Of a DNA stretch of 34,441 bases, positions 30,739 to 34,441 are shown one piece after another. Position numbers and translations under genes: made by a program. How positions within the stretch are numbered: the stretch's first letter is position 1; every line of letters starts with the position of its first letter. The DNA is from Acidobacteriaceae bacterium. GTDB lineage: Bacteria > Acidobacteriota > Terriglobia > Terriglobales > Acidobacteriaceae. The notes beneath the pieces are model-generated. The model was not told where the DNA came from. It saw nothing but the letters and a program-made list of their open reading frames with translations, and did not search any database. Location of the stretch: contig DAIDGW010000210.1 in NCBI GenBank assembly GCA_027452245.1, positions 1-34,441 on the forward strand. The letters are read 5' to 3'.

Positions 30739-31197
30739 ATGACACTGCTCGACGCACCGCAGTACGACGAGGCGAAGGCCCGCCGCCGCCGCATTCGAAT
30801 CATCATACTCGTATCGGTCGTGGTGATCGTCGCAATCCTATTCTGGTGGTTTCGATTCTTGCCGGAGGAGCATGTGGCTGGGCAGTTTTTTGCGTCGCTC
30901 AAGGTACAGAATTATGACCGGGCGTATGCCATCTGGATGCATGATCCGGATTGGAAACAGCATCCCGCGAAATACGATAAGTATCCGTTCAGCGATTTTT
31001 ATCGCGATTGGGGACCGGGCGGCGAATGGGGCCTGATCAAGACTGAGCACGTGTATGGGGCGGCGAATTGCCCGGGTGGCGGCAGCGGAGTCGTGGTCGA
31101 CGTTGTGGTAAACGACCGCGCCGAGCACGCGCAGGTCTGGGTGGAGAAGTCAGATCACACGATGAGCTACCCGCCCTGCAGCCTGGTATTCCGGTAA
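30739..31197 (+). CDS. Small membrane-anchored protein, hypothetical
   Basis: This is a 152-residue protein. The ATG of MTLLDAPQYDEAKARRRR is used; the longer frame to the left lies in the repeat element. One membrane segment (IIILVSVVVIVAILFWWF, about residues 21-38) is preceded by arginines, so the rest is extracytoplasmic. The soluble part starts with LPEEHVAGQFFASLKVQNYDRAYAIWMHDPDW and ends with a Cys-containing strand (YPPCSLVFR). The region GEWGLIKTEHVYGAANCPGGGSGVVVDVVVN suggests a compact beta domain like NTF2 or lumazine-binding folds, but I cannot assign it. The ribosome-binding site is weak. Confidence 0.65.
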   Translation: MTLLDAPQYDEAKARRRRIRIIILVSVVVIVAILFWWFRFLPEEHVAGQFFASLKVQNYDRAYAIWMHDPDWKQHPAKYDKYPFSDFYRDWGPGGEWGLIKTEHVYGAANCPGGGSGVVVDVVVNDRAEHAQVWVEKSDHTMSYPPCSLVFR

Positions 31198-31230
31198 GAA
31201 GCGTAAAGCTTGTTTTCGATAGACAATCAA

Positions 31231-32187
31231 TTACGCCGGTTGCTGCTGAAAACTCTCCACCGTCTTATTCAGTGAAGCTTCGTCTGCCACATTCAGGCAG
31301 GTTTTGGAGCGGTCGATCTGGCGCATCAGCCCGCAGAGAACTTTTCCTGGTCCGATCTCGATTAACGTCTGCACGCCCTGGGCAACCAGCAATTGCATGC
31401 ATTGAAGCCACTTCACCGATCCAGTGACTTGGCGAAGCAGGGCGTCGTGCGCCTTGATGGGATCGCTGACCAGCGCGGCATCGACATTGCAAGCCACTGG
31501 GTAAACCGAGTGCTGGAACTCGATTTTGTCCAGGTCGCCGGCGAGACGGTCTTGCGCGGGCTTCATCAGAGAACAATGGAACGGAGCGCTGACGGGGAGC
31601 AGCTTGGCTTTTTTCGCGCCGCGCTCGTCGGCTAGTTTTGCCGCCCGCTCAACGGCGGCTGTGTTCCCGGAAATCACAATCTGTTCCGGAGAGTTGATGT
31701 TGGCGGCCTCGCAGACTTCTCCTTGCGCGGCGTCATGGCAGACCGCTGTGACCTTTTCGAGATCCATGCCGAGAATGGCGGCCATCGCCCCAACGCCGAC
31801 CGGCACGGCTTCCTGCATGTATTTGCCGCGATGGCGGACGGTACGCACGGCGTCGGCAAAGCTGATCGTACCCGAGCAGACGTGCGCGGAATATTCTCCC
31901 AGGCTGTGTCCCGCCACGAACGCCGGGCGGTGAATCCGGCTCTGCAGCACGCGCAGCGCGGCCACCGACACGGTGAGAATCGCTGGTTGCGTGATCTCGG
32001 TCATCCGGAGCTGATCCTCCGGCCCTTCAAAGCATAGCTGTGAGAGTTTGTATCCGAGGGCCTCGTCAGCTTCTTCGAAGGTTTGGCGGGCTTCAGGAAA
32101 TTTCTCGAAGAGTTCTTTTCCCATGCCGACGGATTGTGAGCCCTGGCCTGGGAACAGGAATGCGAAAGTATTTGAATTCTGGTTCAT
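31231..32187 (-). CDS. fabD: Malonyl-CoA:ACP transacylase
   Basis: This is a 318-residue protein. The start FAFLFPGQGSQSVGMGKEL, the nucleophile motif GHSLGEYSAHVCSG (catalytic Ser), QEAVPVGVGAMAAILG and the catalytic-His motif VSAPFHCSLM are all intact. It loads malonyl groups onto acyl carrier protein for fatty-acid elongation. It is the last gene of the yceD-rpmF-plsX-fabD operon in the window, 21 bases after plsX. Confidence 0.97.
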   Translation of the reverse strand: MNQNSNTFAFLFPGQGSQSVGMGKELFEKFPEARQTFEEADEALGYKLSQLCFEGPEDQLRMTEITQPAILTVSVAALRVLQSRIHRPAFVAGHSLGEYSAHVCSGTISFADAVRTVRHRGKYMQEAVPVGVGAMAAILGMDLEKVTAVCHDAAQGEVCEAANINSPEQIVISGNTAAVERAAKLADERGAKKAKLLPVSAPFHCSLMKPAQDRLAGDLDKIEFQHSVYPVACNVDAALVSDPIKAHDALLRQVTGSVKWLQCMQLLVAQGVQTLIEIGPGKVLCGLMRQIDRSKTCLNVADEASLNKTVESFQQQPA

Positions 32188-32208
32188 GAGGAAATTTTCG
32201 GAAGACGA

Positions 32209-33258
32209 TTATCGCGGTTGAGCGACTGCCGCTGCAACTGGTCCGTGGGGCGGAACCGCCAGGCCCCGTTCAATGGCTTCATTGATGCCGCGTTCGGAAA
32301 ATTCTGCCGCGACGCGTACCGCGTTCTTGATGGCGTTCGCGTTCGACGAGCCGTGCGTGATGATGCACACGCCTTTCACTCCCAGCAGCGGCGCGCCTCC
32401 GTACTCCGTGTGATCGAGGCGCTTTTTGAAATCGGCAAACGCGCTGCGCGAAAGCAGTGCTCCAACTTGCCGCGTGATGGTGGCCTTCAACGATTCTTTC
32501 AGCGTGGTGCGAACCAGATTGGCGACGCCCTCGGAAACTTTCAGGGCGACGTTGCCGACGAATCCGTCGGCGACGATCACATCGACATGGCCGTTGCACA
32601 GGTCGCGGCCTTCGACATTTCCGATGAAGTGCAGCGGCAGACGCTTAATCAACGCGAAGGCCTGGCGGGTAAGTTCGTTGCCCTTGATTTCTTCTTCGCC
32701 GATCGAAAGCAGTCCAACCCGCGGAGCGGCATTCGCGCCCTTCCTGCCGAACATGGCGCGGGAATAAACCTCTCCCATGATGGCGAACTGCTCGAGATTC
32801 TCCGGTCTGCAATCGACGTTGGCGCCAACGTCCAGAAGAATGGCAGCGGTTCCTGTAATGGTAGGAAAAACGGCGGCCAATGCGGGACGATCGACTCCCG
32901 GAATCGCGCCCAGCACGACTTTGGCGGTAGCCATGGCCGCGCCGGTATTGCCGGCAGTCACGAATCCGCTGGCGTGGCCTTCGCGAACCAGTCGCAATCC
33001 CACGCGCATCGAGGAGTCGCGCTTGGCGCGGATGGCCTCGACCTTGTCTTCCATGGTGATGAATTCGCTGGCGTGCACGATCTCGATCGGCAGCCGTCGC
33101 GCAAGCAGGTGGCGATCCAGTTCGGACTTCACCGTGGCTTCGGGGCCGATCAACAGCACGCGCACGCCGTACTGGCGTGCGGCCTGGATGGCGCCTTCAA
33201 TCTCGGGTTTAGGCGCGCGATCGGAACCCATCGCGTCGAGCGCGATGATGCTAGGCAT
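32209..33258 (-). CDS. plsX: Phosphate acyltransferase PlsX
   Basis: This is a 349-residue protein. The family features are clear: [20 protein letters not shown] at the start, [78 protein letters not shown], and [17 protein letters not shown]. It converts acyl-ACP to acyl-phosphate for phospholipid synthesis. It follows rpmF by eight bases, in the usual order. The protein ends in an Ala/Pro-rich tail ([15 protein letters not shown]). Confidence 0.97.
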   Translation of the reverse strand: MPSIIALDAMGSDRAPKPEIEGAIQAARQYGVRVLLIGPEATVKSELDRHLLARRLPIEIVHASEFITMEDKVEAIRAKRDSSMRVGLRLVREGHASGFVTAGNTGAAMATAKVVLGAIPGVDRPALAAVFPTITGTAAILLDVGANVDCRPENLEQFAIMGEVYSRAMFGRKGANAAPRVGLLSIGEEEIKGNELTRQAFALIKRLPLHFIGNVEGRDLCNGHVDVIVADGFVGNVALKVSEGVANLVRTTLKESLKATITRQVGALLSRSAFADFKKRLDHTEYGGAPLLGVKGVCIITHGSSNANAIKNAVRVAAEFSERGINEAIERGLAVPPHGPVAAAVAQPR

Positions 33259-33266
33259 GGCGGAGG

Positions 33267-33452
33267 TTAGCCGGCTTCTTCCACGTCGAGGATTTCGCGT
33301 CCCTTATAGTAGCCGCATTTCGGGCAGGCCCGGTGCGGCATCTTCTTTTCGTGACAGTTGGGGCATTCGGAAAGCGAATGAGCCTTCAGCGCATCATGAG
33401 CGCGCCGGGTAGAAGTGCGTTGTTTGGAGTGACGCCGTTTCGGATTAGGCAT
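33267..33452 (-). CDS. rpmF: Ribosomal protein L32
   Basis: This is a 61-residue protein. It begins [22 protein letters not shown] and has the zinc ribbon [17 protein letters not shown], then GYYKGREIL. The four cysteines mark the zinc-binding form. It lies between yceD and plsX, as in many bacteria. AGAGGA is upstream of the ATG. Confidence 0.97.
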   Translation of the reverse strand: MPNPKRRHSKQRTSTRRAHDALKAHSLSECPNCHEKKMPHRACPKCGYYKGREILDVEEAG

Positions 33453-33557
33453 GGTATGGAAATTCCTCTCACCCGCGGCAGGAACGCCGCAAAATCAAAG
33501 CTGCCGGACCAGCCGTGAAGCCAATCCAGCGCAAACTCTAAATCTGATACTGAACCC

Positions 33558-34109
33558 TCAGTGCGCCAGCCGCCCGCGAATATCCTTCAAAGCTTCCCAC
33601 CGCGGATCGGCCATCGGAGTCTCACACGAACATTGTTCCTGATTCAGATTCTTGCCGCAATGCGGGCACAAGCCCTTGCACTCCTCGCGGCAGACAACTT
33701 TCAAAGGCAGAGCCAGTAGCACCTGCTCGCGCAAAACGTCTTCCAGCAGAATGCCCTCGCCTTCATAGTATCCGATCTCAGCCTCGGCGTCGGTCACGGA
33801 AAGCTCGTCGCGTCCGGCATCGGCCCCGAGCGGACGATACAACAACTCAAAGTCGCGCGCCACATCGCGGCGAACCGGTTCCAGGCACCGCGCGCAGTTC
33901 ATTTCCAGGCGGGCCGTCAGCTTCCCGCGAAGCCGGATGTCTTGAATCACCTGATGCTTGCCCTGATGCTCCTCGACCAGCTCCGCTCGCCCGCTGGCCT
34001 GCAGCGGCCCGCTTTGCTTGATCTCGTTGCCCAGACCGATCGCGTCGGGCGCAAACTTCTCCGAAAATTCCATCGGATGAAGTTCCAATTCTTTGATGTC
34101 GAGGAACAT
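33558..34109 (-). CDS. yceD: YceD (DUF177) family protein
   Basis: This is a 183-residue protein. Family features are the middle block VIQDIRLRGKLTARLEMNCARCLEPVRRDVARDFELLY with CxxC, and the C-terminal Cys cluster CREECKGLCPHCGKNLNQEQCSCE, a probable metal site. In other bacteria YceD affects 23S rRNA processing or ribosome assembly. GGAGGTGAGCC precedes the ATG. It begins the operon with rpmF, plsX and fabD; the promoter is at 34190-34218. Confidence 0.92.
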   Translation of the reverse strand: MFLDIKELELHPMEFSEKFAPDAIGLGNEIKQSGPLQASGRAELVEEHQGKHQVIQDIRLRGKLTARLEMNCARCLEPVRRDVARDFELLYRPLGADAGRDELSVTDAEAEIGYYEGEGILLEDVLREQVLLALPLKVVCREECKGLCPHCGKNLNQEQCSCETPMADPRWEALKDIRGRLAH

Positions 34110-34189
34110 GGCTCACCTCCGCTCCGCGATCGCCGATCAGTTAAGCGGAAGCACGCCAGGAGGCGTAAGTACCGCAAGGAGCAAGACTT

Positions 34190-34218
34190 AGAATATAAGT
34201 CGCAGAGTGGAGTGTCAA
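34190..34218 (-). promoter_or_regulatory. Sigma-70-type promoter of the yceD-rpmF-plsX-fabD operon
   Basis: On the minus strand TTGACA, a 17-base spacer and TATTCT lie 80-110 bases upstream of yceD. Confidence 0.65.
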
Positions 34219-34297
34219 GAAACCGGCTGCGAAGCGGCCCTCGTTCTCACAGCTGTCACAACGACTCCCAAGGAATTCTGGATGCTCTGCCTACGAC

Positions 34298-34441
34298 TTA
34301 ATTGATACCCGTCCCCGTGAGGGTTGCGGTTTGCGGGGTGCCCGCGTCGGTGTCCTTGACGCTGACCTGGGTGCTGAACGCACCCTTCTTTTGCGGCGTA
34401 AAAGTGACATCGAAGGTGCACGAAGCACCCGGGAGCAAAGG
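34298..34441 (-). CDS. C-terminal end of a choice-of-anchor D (Hydin/SPD-2-like) secreted repeat protein, partial
   Basis: The frame is open from the window edge to the stop at 34298 and encodes the last 47 residues: PGASCTFDVTFTPQKKGAFS, then VSVKDTDAGTPQTATLTGTG and a short end. The SCTFDVTFTPxxxGxF...V-x-D-x-D-x-G-x-P-Q-x-x-x-L-x-G-T-G pattern is the last strands of an immunoglobulin-like ASPM-SPD-2-Hydin domain, common in secreted proteins of Acidobacteriota. The start and the rest of the protein lie beyond the right edge. Confidence 0.8.
   Translation of the reverse strand, partial: PLLPGASCTFDVTFTPQKKGAFSTQVSVKDTDAGTPQTATLTGTGIN

Noticed and set aside
1-34441. tRNA or rRNA genes and CRISPR arrays
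   Set aside because: None was seen on either strand: no tRNA cloverleaf with a CCA-type end was recognised, and no regularly spaced direct repeats occur.

Overview
The window looks like a chromosomal segment of a moderately GC-rich Gram-negative bacterium, most likely an Acidobacteriota member (Terriglobia/Koribacter-like). That assignment is an inference. It rests on the flavour of the housekeeping proteins, a short zinc-ribbon protein of a type I associate with that phylum, a choice-of-anchor (Hydin/SPD-2-like) secreted protein fragment, and many small palindromic intergenic repeats. No database search was possible.

Layout. (1) 1-11.2 kb: a phage-derived structural cluster on the + strand. 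It runs portal, prohead protease-like, coiled-coil scaffold, major capsid, adaptor/connector-like genes, tail-tube-like, a 780-residue hub/fibre-like protein, a holin-like protein and a small helical protein. It is preceded by a minus-strand ribbon-helix-helix regulator facing a perfect 32-bp palindrome. It is interrupted by a minus-strand gene for a secreted Cys-rich protein. No terminase, tape measure, integrase, endolysin or replication gene is visible. (2) 11.2-14.4 kb: a 2-oxoacid dehydrogenase E2 gene, a membrane protein, and a CTP-synthase-related amidotransferase-like protein with an altered catalytic triad. (3) 14.5-17.1 kb: the ribosome/tRNA operon rpsP-khpA-rimM-trmD-rplS (minus). 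(4) 17.2-20.4 kb: a membrane-anchored protein, then CcdA, TlpA-like thioredoxin and a DsbD-alpha-like protein, which together are the three modules of DsbD as separate genes. (5) 20.5-22.2 kb: small zinc-ribbon and secreted proteins and a GNAT acetyltransferase (minus). (6) 22.3-24.3 kb: a promoter, a SAM-I-type riboswitch, a threonine-synthase-like enzyme and a MoaD/ThiS-like sulfur carrier, proposed here as a methionine (homocysteine) module. (7) 24.3-26.3 kb: a lipoprotein and a polysaccharide deacetylase-like protein. (8) 26.4-31.2 kb: a TetR/HlyD/ABC ATPase/ABC permease efflux operon with a clear operator, then a small membrane protein. (9) 31.2-34.2 kb: the yceD-rpmF-plsX-fabD operon (minus). 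The 3' end of a secreted repeat protein runs off the right edge.

Two families of short palindromic repeats are scattered through the first 20 kb. Family A is CCCAC-stem-loop-stem-GTGGG-GCACCC. Family B has GGTTCCTCGAC and GCTCGGAATGACAG ends around a variable self-complementary core. Several copies lie in the phage cluster, one inside the portal reading frame. This suggests the cluster has been a long-term chromosomal resident rather than a recent prophage.

The observations most worth following are the SAM-riboswitch/threonine-synthase-like/sulfur-carrier operon, the terminase-less capsid cluster with its repeat insertions, the perfect operator palindrome, and the split DsbD set.
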